Origin: Mycobacterium branderi
GTDB lineage: Bacteria > Actinomycetota > Actinomycetes > Mycobacteriales > Mycobacteriaceae
DNA: 64,000 nt
Direction of reading: 5' to 3'
Assembly (NCBI RefSeq): GCF_010728725.1
Contig: NZ_AP022606.1
Span: forward strand, 3,224,001 to 3,288,000
The position numbers and the translations under genes are program-made. Shown in pieces: positions 21,801-52,312 of the stretch. The notes under the pieces were generated by a model. It worked only from the letters and a program-made list of their open reading frames with translations. It did no database searches and was not told the origin of the DNA. Positions within the stretch are counted from its first letter, which is position 1, and each line of letters begins with the position of its first letter.

Positions 21801-24800
21801 TGCCGTTGACGGTCAACGGCAAACTCGACAAACGGGCCCTGCCCGCACCCGAATACAGCGACACCGACCGCTACCGCCCCCCGGCCACCCCCACCGAAGA
21901 GATCCTGGCCGGCATCTACGCCCAAGTCCTAGGCCTCGACCGCGTCGGAGCCGACGACTCCTTCTTCGACCTCGGCGGAGACAGCATTTTGTCGATGCAG
22001 GTGGTGGCGTTGGCCTTTGCCGCCGGAGTGGTCTGCCGACCGCGCGACATCTTCGTCGAGCAGACCGTGGCGAGGCTGGCCCGGGTGGTCACCGTGGGTG
22101 GCGGCGCGGGTGGCCCGGTCGACGACGGCACCGGGCAGCTGCCCGCGACCCCGATCATGTGTTGGTTGCGCGGCCAGCAGGGCCCGATCGAGCAGTTCAA
22201 CCAGACGGTGGTTTTGCAGGCACCCGAAGGAGTGACCGAGGCCGACGTGGTGGTCGTGCTTCAGGCCCTGTTGGATCGCCACGCCATGTTGCGGCTGCGC
22301 GCCGAGGACGACGGCGCCGGCGGCTGGTCGTTACAGGTGCCCGAGGCGGGCACGGTGGATGCGGGCGCTTGCCTGCAGTCGGTGGACGTGCTCTCCGAAG
22401 AGGCAGTGGTAGCGGCGCGGTTGCGGCTCGACCCGGGTGCCGGGGTGATGCTCAGCGCGTTGTGGGTGGCCACCACTGGCCAGCTGGTGGTGATCGCTCA
22501 CCACCTTGCGGTCGACGGGGTGTCGTGGCGGATTCTGTTGGAAGACCTCAACATTGCCTGGGCCCAGCATCGCGGCGGGCGCCAGGTGACATTGCCGGTG
22601 ACGGGAACCTCGTTCGCGCGGTGGGCATCACTGCTGGCCGAGCAGGCGCGCCGCCCCGAGATCGTCGACCAGGCGCAGGCATGGCGGCAGGTGGCGGCAA
22701 CCCCGGCTGCGGTGCCGTCGGTGCGCCCGGAGGTCGACATGTTCGCCACTGCCGGACACCTGGCGGAGTCGTTGGATGTCGAGACCACCCAGATGCTGTT
22801 GGCCGAGGTGCCGGCGGCGTTTCACGCCGGGATACACGACATTCTGTTGATCGCGTTCGCGTTGGCCTGGGCGCAGTTCTTGGGCAAGCCCGGCGACCCG
22901 CTCGGCATCGACGTCGAAAGCCACGGGCGTGACGAGCACCTGGCCGCCGATGTCGACTTGTCGCACACCGTGGGGTGGTTCACGACGAAGTATCCGGTGG
23001 CGCTCACCGTCGGTGAGCTGTCCTGGGCGCAGGTGGTGGCCGGCGAGGCGGAGCTGGGAGCGGTGATCAAGGACGCTAAGGAGCAGCTTCGCGCCTCTCC
23101 GGACCCGGTGACCTATGGTCTGCTGCGGTATCTGAACCCCGACGTCGAGCTGACCGGGTCCGAGCCGCCAATCGGGTTCAACTATCTGGGGCGCCTCGGT
23201 GCGCCGGCAGCTTACGCCTCCGGTGACGTGTGGCGGTTCAGTCAGGAGGACCTCTCGCCGGCCGGCGCCGCGACGGCCATCCCGATGCCATTGATACATA
23301 CGGTGCTGCTCAACGCCGGGACCATCGACGACGCCGAGGCCGGACCGCAGCTGCAAGCCAACTGGGTGTGGGCGCCCTCGGCCCTGGATCGGGGCGCGGT
23401 CACCCGGTTGAGCCGCTTGTGGTTCGAGGCTCTGGCCGGCATGTGTGCGCATGTACGGCGCGGCGGCGGCGGGTTGACGCCGTCGGATATCGCGCCCGCA
23501 CGCCTCAACCAGCAGCAGCTCGACGAGCTGCAACGGCAATACCGGATCGACGATGTGTTGCCGCTGACCCCGCTGCAGCAGGGGCTGCTCTTTCATGCCG
23601 GCGTCGCGCAGGGCATCGACGACGTGTACGCGGTGCAGCTGGACATCACGCTGCACGGCCCGCTCGATCCCCATCGGCTGCACGACGCGATGCACACGGT
23701 GGTCAGCCGTCATCCGCACCTGGCGGCCCGATTCTGCGCAGAATTCGACGAGCCGGTGCAGATCATCCCGGCCGATCCCGTCGTGCCTTGGCGCTATGCG
23801 GAATTGGATGCCCAGGATGCCGATATCGACGAGCAGATCCAGCGGCTGTGCGCGGCCGAACGCGCCGCCGTGTGCGACCTTGCCCACTTGCCGGCCATCC
23901 GAGCGGCGTTGATCCGCACCGCGGCAGACCAGCACCGGTTCGTGCTCACCAATCACCACATCGTGCTCGACGGCTGGTCGACGCCGATCCTGCTGAGCGA
24001 AATATTCGCCGCTTACAGCGGGGAGCCCCTGCACTCGGCCGCGCCGTATCGTCGGTTTGTCGCCTGGTTGGCCGGTCGGGATCATGCTGGCGCCCAAGCT
24101 GTTTGGGGCAAGGTGTTGGCCGGTTTCGACACACCGACACTGGTGGGTCCACCGGATCGGCTGGGGCTGGGGCCGCGAAGCGTTGCCACGTTCCACGTGC
24201 CGGAGACGACCACACGTGCCGTCAGCAAACTGGCCCGCTCATGCCACACCACCGTCAACACCGTGCTGCAGGCCGCCTGGGCAGTGCTGCTGAGCTCGCT
24301 GACCGGTCAGCGTGACGTCGCCTTCGGCGCCGTGGTCTCCGGTAGGCCGGCGGACGTGGCCGGCGCGGAATCGATGGTGGGCCTGTTGATCAACACCGTC
24401 CCGGTGCGGGCGAACCTCGCCGCGGCGACCACGCCCGCAGACCTGCTGGCCCAGCTGCGCGACACCAACAACGACACGCTCGAGCATCAGCACTTGGCGC
24501 TCAACGAGATTCACCGCCTTACCGGTCTGCCCAGACTGTTCGACACCGTGTTCGTCTTCGAGAACTACCCGATAGATACTCCCCTGCTGGCGCACAAACT
24601 CGAAACGACCATCACCGAGTTCAGCGTCCGCGACTACTACCACTACCCGCTGGCAGTGCAGGCCGGGCCCGGCAAAGAATTGGAGCTTCGCGTCCAATTC
24701 CGCACCGATGTGTTCGACGTGGCCAGCATCGCGGCGCTGATGGAGCGGTACACGCAGGCGTTGGCGACCATGACCGCAGACCCGACGCGGCCGTGGACGT

Positions 24801-25141
24801 CGATGGATCTGTTCGACGAGGGTGAGCGGCGCTATCGGGCGGCGCCGACCCCCGTCGAAAACCGCGACGCCCGTTGTGATTATCGCGCGCCGGCTACCCG
24901 TGTCGAGCAGATCCTGGCTGACATCTACGCCCGAGTGCTGGGCCTGGACCGGGTCGGGGTCGACGAGTCGTTTTTCGACCTTGGCGGGGACTCGCTCTCG
25001 GCGATGCGCGTAATCGCCGCGGTCAACTCGGTCCTTCAGACGCGCCTGGCGGTGTCCGCCTTGTTCGATGCGCCGACCATTACCAGCTTGAGCCGGTTAT
25101 TGGCTGAAGTTCCTGCCGCGAACCCGCCCGGCAATCAGTAA
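15799..25141 (+). CDS. Nonribosomal peptide synthetase, gene 2 (C-A-T, C-A-T-E, C-T)
   Basis: I chose ATG 15799 because it follows GAGAGG and opens directly into a C domain ([13 protein letters not shown]). The domain order is C-A-T, C-A-T-E, C-T, about 3114 aa after correcting two missing G at 21129-21132 and 21165-21167. Both A domains share the code D F W S V G M V H K, which matches the threonine signature at eight of ten positions, so two threonine residues are predicted, the second one epimerised. The third module keeps an intact-looking C domain (HHIVLDGWS near 23953) and T domain (GGDSLSAM near 24985) but has no A domain between them, and there is no thioesterase or reductase. The gene therefore needs a partner protein for its last step. 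A convergent methyltransferase gene ends 14 bp downstream. Confidence 0.88.
16969..18767 (+). repeat. 1.8-kb A-domain cassette repeat, copy 1
   Basis: This copy covers the end of a C domain, the whole Thr-like A domain and the T domain up to its GG motif. It matches 20182-21978 with one silent G-to-C difference seen near 17144 and two G-run differences. Outside these limits the two modules diverge at once. Confidence 0.87.
20182..21978 (+). repeat. 1.8-kb A-domain cassette repeat, copy 2
   Basis: This is the second copy of the Thr-like A cassette, 3213 bp downstream of copy 1. It stops at the T-domain GG, after which copy 1 continues with N-S-L-S and copy 2 with D-S-I-L, the C-linked and E-linked carrier types. 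Confidence 0.87.
21129..21167 (+). other. Two -1 frameshifts (G runs) in cassette copy 2
   Basis: The run at 21129-21132 has four G where copy 1 has five, and 21165-21167 has three where copy 1 has four. The frame stops at 21177 and the correct A-domain frame resumes downstream, continuing to 25141. Confidence 0.86.
23530..25141 (+). other. A-less terminal C-T didomain
   Basis: A DCL C domain ([11 protein letters not shown] to about 24800, HHIVLDGWS) is joined through a short linker near 24810-24880 straight to a T domain ([12 protein letters not shown] near 24970-25005). Roughly 500 residues of A domain present in every other module are missing. The join is in frame and the flanking domains keep their motifs. 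Confidence 0.85.
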
Positions 25142-25155
25142 CATTGCGGCGGCCG

Positions 25156-25830
25156 CTACCACATACACGGCACCAGGCGATAGCGGACTTTCTGTGCGTA
25201 CTCGCGGTATCCCGCCAACTCTTCCCGGAGCATCTTTTCTTCGTCGCGGATGCGCAAGGCCAGCACAAAAAGGCCGGCGAGGACGCCGAGAAGTCCCCAG
25301 TAGGAACCGAGCGCAAGGGGAATAGCGACCATCATGATCACATTGCCGGTGTACATGGGGTGGCGCACCAGCCCATACAGGCCGGTGGAGACCACTTTCT
25401 GACCGTCCTCCACGCGGACCGTCGCGGCAGCGTGGCTGTTTTGGACGACCACCAGCATCACCACGACGAGGGCAACCGCGACCAGCGCATCACCAAGCAA
25501 GCAGACCGGCGTCGGCACCACCGACCAGCCGAAGCGATGGTCGAGGGCGCTGAGCACGAATATGGCCGCCAGCGACGAGAACCAGCCGGCGCTGATGACC
25601 TTCTGCGCCATTCGGGTCTCCGCGCCCGGGCCGGCCCGCATTCGCCGCTGGAGCGCAACGGGATTCGTACGCAGCAAGTAGACGCCCGGAATCCACATCG
25701 AAAGAGTGAACACCGCCAGGAAAACCCACGCTTGCCAGTAATGGAATGTGCCTGCCGCGAGAAAAATCAACAAGCCGAACGCCGCGGGCTCAACGAGCCC
25801 GAATACCAACGTTTTAGGAAGGGTCTTCAC
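25156..25830 (-). CDS. ICMT/PEMT-type membrane methyltransferase, paralogue 1
   Basis: This 224-aa protein belongs by motif to the isoprenylcysteine carboxyl methyltransferase / phospholipid methyltransferase superfamily, which are integral membrane enzymes using S-adenosylmethionine. The evidence is several hydrophobic segments, the GLYGLVRHPMYTGN motif in the C-terminal half and the conserved RDEE-L pair followed by YREYAQKVRYRL at the end. The GTG start at 25830 is favoured by AAGGAGG at 25835-25841. It is convergent with NRPS gene 2. A close paralogue lies in the same orientation at 51582-52256: 56 of the last 69 residues are identical. The substrate is unknown. Methylating the peptide product, its lipid or an unrelated substrate are all possible. 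Confidence 0.85.
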   Translation of the reverse strand: MKTLPKTLVFGLVEPAAFGLLIFLAAGTFHYWQAWVFLAVFTLSMWIPGVYLLRTNPVALQRRMRAGPGAETRMAQKVISAGWFSSLAAIFVLSALDHRFGWSVVPTPVCLLGDALVAVALVVVMLVVVQNSHAAATVRVEDGQKVVSTGLYGLVRHPMYTGNVIMMVAIPLALGSYWGLLGVLAGLFVLALRIRDEEKMLREELAGYREYAQKVRYRLVPCMW

Positions 25831-25834
25831 CGAG

Positions 25835-25841
25835 CCTCCTT
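25835..25841 (-). promoter_or_regulatory. Ribosome binding site of methyltransferase 1
   Basis: AAGGAGG on the minus strand sits just upstream of GTG 25830 and decides this start. Confidence 0.7.
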
Positions 25842-26390
25842 ACCGTCCATCCGGTTCTGCACGCTAACAGTGCGCGTGGGGAGCCGGAAAGGCGCTATAC
25901 CCGCCGGCTCGATTGCCGCCACCGCAACAGTGTTGCAAGGATGAAAATACCGGTAGCCGCGCGCAGGATTTGCGTGAATCGTTCAGGTCGTCGCGGCGGT
26001 GAACCGTTGTCCGGCAACAAACTTAGCGTCCAGGTGTTTGCCAGCGTGTGTCGGAGGCCGGACGGCGATGGCGAACCGGTTGACGAACGACTGGTCGATG
26101 GGGTAGAGCGCAACGAGGTGGGCGCATTACAGCTCACCGGGCCGGCAATTTCCGCGCGAGGTAGCGAGCGTCGTCTGTGTCGCCTGCGGCGTGTCTCCGT
26201 TGACAAAGTGGCACTAAAGCAGACAACGAAACACCACAAAGCCAAACCGTTGCGCGCGGCGGGGGAGCGAAAGCAGGCAGCGCGCAAGCGGGTGTCGCGT
26301 ATCAATTTCATGCGACATCGGGAGCCACACCAGGGACTTTGCCGAAACACCGGACCGACCCTCTGGGACTTCAGTACAGTTTGGAACGGT
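25842..26390. other. Intergenic region, no convincing gene
   Basis: This stretch separates the methyltransferase from the MbtH operon. Open frames of about 150 codons exist on both strands, but they are arginine-rich, have no family resemblance I recognise and lack a convincing ribosome binding site. It probably carries divergent promoter regions. Confidence 0.55.
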
Positions 26391-26396
26391 TACACT
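26391..26396 (+). promoter_or_regulatory. Candidate -10 element of the MbtH-NRPS operon
   Basis: TACACT fits the mycobacterial SigA-type TANNNT -10 pattern and lies 28 nt before the GTG start of the MbtH gene. No clear -35 is visible at the usual spacing. Confidence 0.35.
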
Positions 26397-26424
26397 CATG
26401 TCGACTAGGCGCTCTGGAGAGCCG

Positions 26425-26655
26425 GTGAGCATCAATCCGTTTGACGACGACAATGGCAGCTTTTTTGTCTTGGTCAACGACGAAGAGCAACACAGTCTGT
26501 GGCCGACCTTCGCCGATGTACCCGCCGGTTGGCGGGTCGTTTACGGAGAAGCGGACCGTGCTGCGTGTCTGGACTACATCGAGCAGAACTGGACTGATAT
26601 ACGGCCCAAGAGTCTGCGCGACAGGCTGGCAGAAGGTCGAGCTTTTGTTCAGTAA
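26425..26655 (+). CDS. MbtH-like NRPS adenylation chaperone
   Basis: This 76-aa MbtH-family protein binds and activates or stabilises NRPS adenylation domains. The family signature is complete: NPFDDD at the start, then EEQHSLWP, the P-GW motif and the C-terminal [18 protein letters not shown] start it at GTG 26425 rather than the in-frame ATG 26398 because GGAGA at 26416-26420 is well spaced and the protein then begins MSINPFDDD, as family members do. Its stop lies 18 bp before the large NRPS start, so the two are almost certainly co-transcribed. It probably serves the A domains of all three NRPS genes in the window. Confidence 0.95.
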   Translation: MSINPFDDDNGSFFVLVNDEEQHSLWPTFADVPAGWRVVYGEADRAACLDYIEQNWTDIRPKSLRDRLAEGRAFVQ

Positions 26656-26673
26656 ATCCGTGGGGGGAGCCGA

Positions 26674-49485
<22,812 letters not shown>

Positions 49486-49487
49486 TC

Positions 49488-49496
49488 AAGGAGGGT
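49488..49496 (+). promoter_or_regulatory. Ribosome binding site of the dioxygenase gene
   Basis: AAGGAGGGT lies between the NRPS stop and GTG 49502, and supports the GTG as the start. Confidence 0.7.
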
Positions 49497-49501
49497 GGAG
49501 C

Positions 49502-50458
49502 GTGACCGATACGCAGACACGGACCCTGCCGCGCGTCATGTCACCGGAGCACATCGGGCAGGACCTGCTGCGATGGCTCACCGACAGCCGCGAGACGTGG
49601 GAACCCGCGTTGCGCGACAGTGGCGCCCTGCTGTTTCGCGGCTTCGGGGTGGACAGCCCCGAGGCGCTGCGCAGCTGCATCGAGGCGACTTCCACGGAGT
49701 GGGCGAGCTATCGCGAGCGTGCCACCCCGCGGACCGCCGTCGGGGACAACATCTTCACCTCGACGGAGTATCCGGCCAAAGAAGTTATCCCGTTGCACAA
49801 CGAGAACTCCCACTGCACGTCGTGGCCGCAGAAGCTGTACTTCTGCTGCGTGACGCCGGCCGCCACGGGCGGGGAGACACCGCTCGCCGACTGTCGAGAC
49901 GTACTCGCCGCGATCCCGGCGGCAATCCGCGACGAGTTCGCCGAGCGGGGATGGCGGTACCGGCGGCACTTCGGGCTCCTCGGATTCAGTTGGCAGGACG
50001 TGTTCGGTTCGAGCGAGCGCGATCAGGTGGAGGCCTATTGCCGGGAGAACGCGATGGACGTCGAATGGGGTGCCGACGACTCGCTGACAGTCACCTACGT
50101 ACGCCCAGCCATCCACGAACACCCGATCACCGGAGAGCAGCTGTGGTTCAACCACGGGCTGTTCTTCAACCCGTTCTCGCTGGATCCCGAAATACGTGAG
50201 GTGCTCATCGATTCCGTCGGGGTCGAAGGCCTGCCCTACAACACCACCTACGGCGACGGGGAGACCGTGCCCGAGCCCGTGCTGCAGGAAATCGCCCAGG
50301 CGTACCGCGCCCACACCCGAACCTTTCCGTGGCAGCGCGGGGACTTGTTGCTCGTCGACAACATGCTCGTTGCGCACGGGCGCCGGCCGTTCACCGGGGA
50401 CCGGCGCATCCTGGTCGGCATGGCCGACCCCTGGCCGCCCGACGTCCGGTCCGCGTAA
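49502..50458 (+). CDS. TauD/SyrP-like Fe(II)/2-oxoglutarate dioxygenase
   Basis: This 318-aa protein is of the TauD/TfdA superfamily and probably hydroxylates an amino acid residue bound to an NRPS carrier domain, as SyrP does in syringomycin biosynthesis. The metal-binding facial triad is visible as H99-N-E101 (PLHNENS) and H292 (VAHGRRPF), with R302 placed to bind 2-oxoglutarate. FRGFGV near residue 45 and GGETPLAD near 123 are typical of the family. The HxE form replaces the more common HxD. The gene starts 16 bp after the 7603-aa NRPS and shares its operon, so the substrate is probably an amino acid loaded there. None of the codes I read matches the aspartate code that SyrP's target module has, so the target residue is open. 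Confidence 0.88.
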   Translation: MTDTQTRTLPRVMSPEHIGQDLLRWLTDSRETWEPALRDSGALLFRGFGVDSPEALRSCIEATSTEWASYRERATPRTAVGDNIFTSTEYPAKEVIPLHNENSHCTSWPQKLYFCCVTPAATGGETPLADCRDVLAAIPAAIRDEFAERGWRYRRHFGLLGFSWQDVFGSSERDQVEAYCRENAMDVEWGADDSLTVTYVRPAIHEHPITGEQLWFNHGLFFNPFSLDPEIREVLIDSVGVEGLPYNTTYGDGETVPEPVLQEIAQAYRAHTRTFPWQRGDLLLVDNMLVAHGRRPFTGDRRILVGMADPWPPDVRSA

Positions 50459-50610
50459 AGCACACGGCGTCAGGCGCATTCAGCCCGCGGATGGTGGCCG
50501 ATGGCGGTGACGTCGGCGGGATTGACTCTAGGAGCCACAATGCCGGGGGCCCGACCGGCTCAGACGGGTTGTCGAATCGAGGTAACGACGACGGTCCGGC
50601 GAGGCGCTCG

Positions 50611-50829
50611 TCAATAGTGGTATCGGGCTTTGAGGACCTTGACTTCGTCTTCGTCTGCTCGGTACACGAGCCGATGCTCGTCGTCGATCCGCCGGGACCA
50701 GTACCCGGAGAGTTCGCCCTTAAATGGTTCTGGCTTTCCAATCCCCTTGAATGGGTCGCGCTGTATTTCTCCGATGAGTCGGGTAATCCGACGGGACAGC
50801 ACTGTGTGCCTCGAATTCGGGGCCCTCAA
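50611..50829 (-). pseudogene. YoeB/Txe-family toxin remnant, N-terminus lost
   Basis: The last 50 or so residues match the YoeB ribosome-dependent mRNA interferase family: [18 protein letters not shown], then DEHRLVY and the terminal ARYHY. Family members are about 85 aa and start with a W-D/E-rich helix. Here similarity starts only at [10 protein letters not shown], and the preceding residues look unrelated. The frame runs back into the end of vapC, overlapping its stop by 3 bp with only a TTG start. No YefM/RelJ-type antitoxin gene is present. The most likely reading is a 5'-truncated relic left by an indel or rearrangement. A short functional form cannot be excluded. Confidence 0.7.
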
Positions 50830-51266
50830 AGGCTTCCGCGCCTGGCCAGCCAGACACTTGGGAAGCGAAGATCGGTCTTTTCTGCGAGGGTGTCGTAGTC
50901 GTGGTCGTAGTGCAGCACACCAACACTGTGCCGATCCGCGAGCGCGGCGATGATGAGATCGACGGGCGGCAGGCGATGGTGCCCAGCCCGGGCGAGTTGG
51001 CGCTGTGCGTCGATCGCACGCCGCTCGACCTCGGTGTCGATGTGCAGCATCGGCAGTGCCATCAACTCGTTCAGCAGTTCACCGTGATCGGTCGCGTTGC
51101 GCGCCGAGTACCCGGCTTCGAGCAGGAACGGCAGGCAGACGCCGATCAGGCGCTGCTCGAGCGCGTCGGCGATCTCCTGTGCCCGGCGCTCCGCCAGCGC
51201 TGGCGATGCGAGGCGGACGAAAGCTGAATTGTCCAGCAGCAACTCGACGCTCAACCGCGGGCCCAT
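50826..51266 (-). CDS. vapC: VapC-like PIN-domain ribonuclease toxin
   Basis: This 146-aa PIN-domain protein is expected to be an Mg-dependent endoribonuclease that inhibits translation when its antitoxin is lost. The acidic residues of the PIN active site are visible as D12 (LLLDNSAF), E50, D103 (PPVDLIIAA) and D121 or D123 (HYDHDYD). The ATG start at 51266 lies within the 3' end of the upstream antitoxin gene, giving a 16-bp overlap, the usual vapBC arrangement. It lies on the opposite strand to the NRPS operon and is probably not part of the biosynthetic pathway. Confidence 0.87.
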   Translation of the reverse strand: MGPRLSVELLLDNSAFVRLASPALAERRAQEIADALEQRLIGVCLPFLLEAGYSARNATDHGELLNELMALPMLHIDTEVERRAIDAQRQLARAGHHRLPPVDLIIAALADRHSVGVLHYDHDYDTLAEKTDLRFPSVWLARRGSL

Positions 51267-51523
51267 CCGGTGCGACGTGCCATCTTTGCGGCATCGACGT
51301 CGACCGGAAGGCTGCGCGACCGTACTCGGTCAGCCAGTCGTCGCCGAAGCTTTGCGTCGCTATCGCGCTCGGAGCGGATCGATGCGAGCTTTACAGCGGC
51401 GCCAAGGACGACAAGCTCGCTGAGTTCGACGCGATCCGTGCCCAACTCACGACGAAGTTCGTCCAGGGCCGCCTCTACAGGCGGTGTCTCGGTGATCGCA
51501 TGACGGCGACGTTTTGTAGGCAC
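51251..51523 (-). CDS. vapB: VapB-like antitoxin
   Basis: This small basic protein (90 aa from GTG 51523) lies immediately upstream of and overlaps the PIN toxin, so it is the likely antitoxin. It starts with PTKRRRHAITETPPV and has a charged helix (ALDELRRELG). I choose GTG 51523 over the ATG at 51550 because the protein then begins at the conserved-looking PTKRRR segment, and a -10-like TACACT sits 7 nt upstream, which fits leaderless transcription. No DNA-binding fold can be named with certainty from the sequence alone. Confidence 0.75.
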   Translation of the reverse strand: MPTKRRRHAITETPPVEAALDELRRELGTDRVELSELVVLGAAVKLASIRSERDSDAKLRRRLADRVRSRSLPVDVDAAKMARRTGWARG

Positions 51524-51529
51524 AGTACG

Positions 51530-51535
51530 AGTGTA
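51530..51535 (-). promoter_or_regulatory. Candidate -10 element of vapBC (leaderless)
   Basis: TACACT on the minus strand ends 6 nt before GTG 51523. That spacing would start transcription at or next to the start codon, as is common for mycobacterial leaderless genes. Confidence 0.4.
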
Positions 51536-51581
51536 ACACCAGTGCGACACCGAACGAGCGTGGTCGAGATCGGGTCAGCTG

Positions 51582-52256
51582 TCACCACATGCACGGCACG
51601 AGGCGGTAGCGAACCTTCTGCGTGTACTCGCGGTAACCGTCCAACTCCTCGTGGAGCAGCTTTTCTTCGTCGCGGATACGCAAGGCAAGCGCCACAACGC
51701 CGGGGATGACGAAGAGGAGACCCCAGTAGGAACCAAGCGCAAGGGGGATACCGATCATCATGATCACGTTGGCGGTGTACATGGGATGCCGCACCAACCC
51801 ATACAGACCAGTGGACACCACCTGCTGGCCCGACTCGACGCGGACTGTTGCGGACGCGTAGCTGTTCTGAATGATCACCAGCATCGTCACACCGAGTCCG
51901 ACCGCCACCAAAAGATCTCCGGCCAAACAGATCGCCATCGGTACTGCGGACCACCCGAAGCGGTGGTCAAGCGGGCTGACTATGAACATCGCCGCCAGCG
52001 ACAACCAGGCAACGCCCATGCTAAGCCGTTGAGCCATCCGGGTCTCCGCCCTTGGCCCACCACGCATTCGGCGTTGCAGCGTCTCGGGTTTCGCGCGCAG
52101 CAAGTAAATACTGAACGCCGATGTCGAGCCGACGAACACCACGACGAACACCCACGCCTGCCAGTAGCTGAGCGTGCCGGCAAGCAAAAACAACAGCAAG
52201 CTCAACCCGACCAGCCGAAGAAGCGCGAATAGCAACGTCTTAGAGGTAGCGCTCAC
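51582..52256 (-). CDS. ICMT/PEMT-type membrane methyltransferase, paralogue 2
   Basis: This 224-aa methyltransferase has the same length and layout as the one at 25156-25830. It has hydrophobic helices, GLYGLVRHPMYTAN, RDEE-L and a nearly identical C-terminal YREYTQKVRYRLVPCMW. The start is GTG 52256, preceded by GGAAGGA. It lies between vapBC and the PKS on the same strand, 31 bp from the antitoxin's upstream region and 56 bp beyond the PKS stop. The two paralogues bracket the MbtH-NRPS-dioxygenase operon in direct orientation. They may methylate a lipid or the lipopeptide. The substrate is not predictable here. Confidence 0.85.
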   Translation of the reverse strand: MSATSKTLLFALLRLVGLSLLLFLLAGTLSYWQAWVFVVVFVGSTSAFSIYLLRAKPETLQRRMRGGPRAETRMAQRLSMGVAWLSLAAMFIVSPLDHRFGWSAVPMAICLAGDLLVAVGLGVTMLVIIQNSYASATVRVESGQQVVSTGLYGLVRHPMYTANVIMMIGIPLALGSYWGLLFVIPGVVALALRIRDEEKLLHEELDGYREYTQKVRYRLVPCMW

Positions 52257-52312
52257 GCATTATCCTTCCCGCCGCTCGCCATCATTGACGGCACGCTAGC
52301 AGGTCAGCTCGC

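Larger units (their letters stand above)
18900..23515 (+). other. NRPS module C-A(Thr-like)-T-E
   Basis: This is an LCL C domain (HHIAADGWS near 19328), an A domain that is a near-exact copy of the preceding module's (same Thr-like code), a T domain of the GGDSILSMQ type and an E domain with [10 protein letters not shown] near 22498. Two missing G at 21129-21167 break the frame within the A domain. Confidence 0.82.

Noticed and set aside
25144..25944. 266-codon plus-strand frame over the methyltransferase
   Set aside because: It overlaps a methyltransferase on the other strand that has clear family motifs and a good ribosome binding site. The frame itself shows no motif.
25895..26408. Open frames of about 150 codons on both strands upstream of mbtH
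   Set aside because: They are R-rich, unlike any family I know, overlap each other and lack a convincing start signal. I treat the region as intergenic.
26398..26424. ATG 26398 as the start of the MbtH gene
   Set aside because: It adds nine residues not typical of the family and has no ribosome binding site, whereas GTG 26425 has one and gives a canonical N-terminus.
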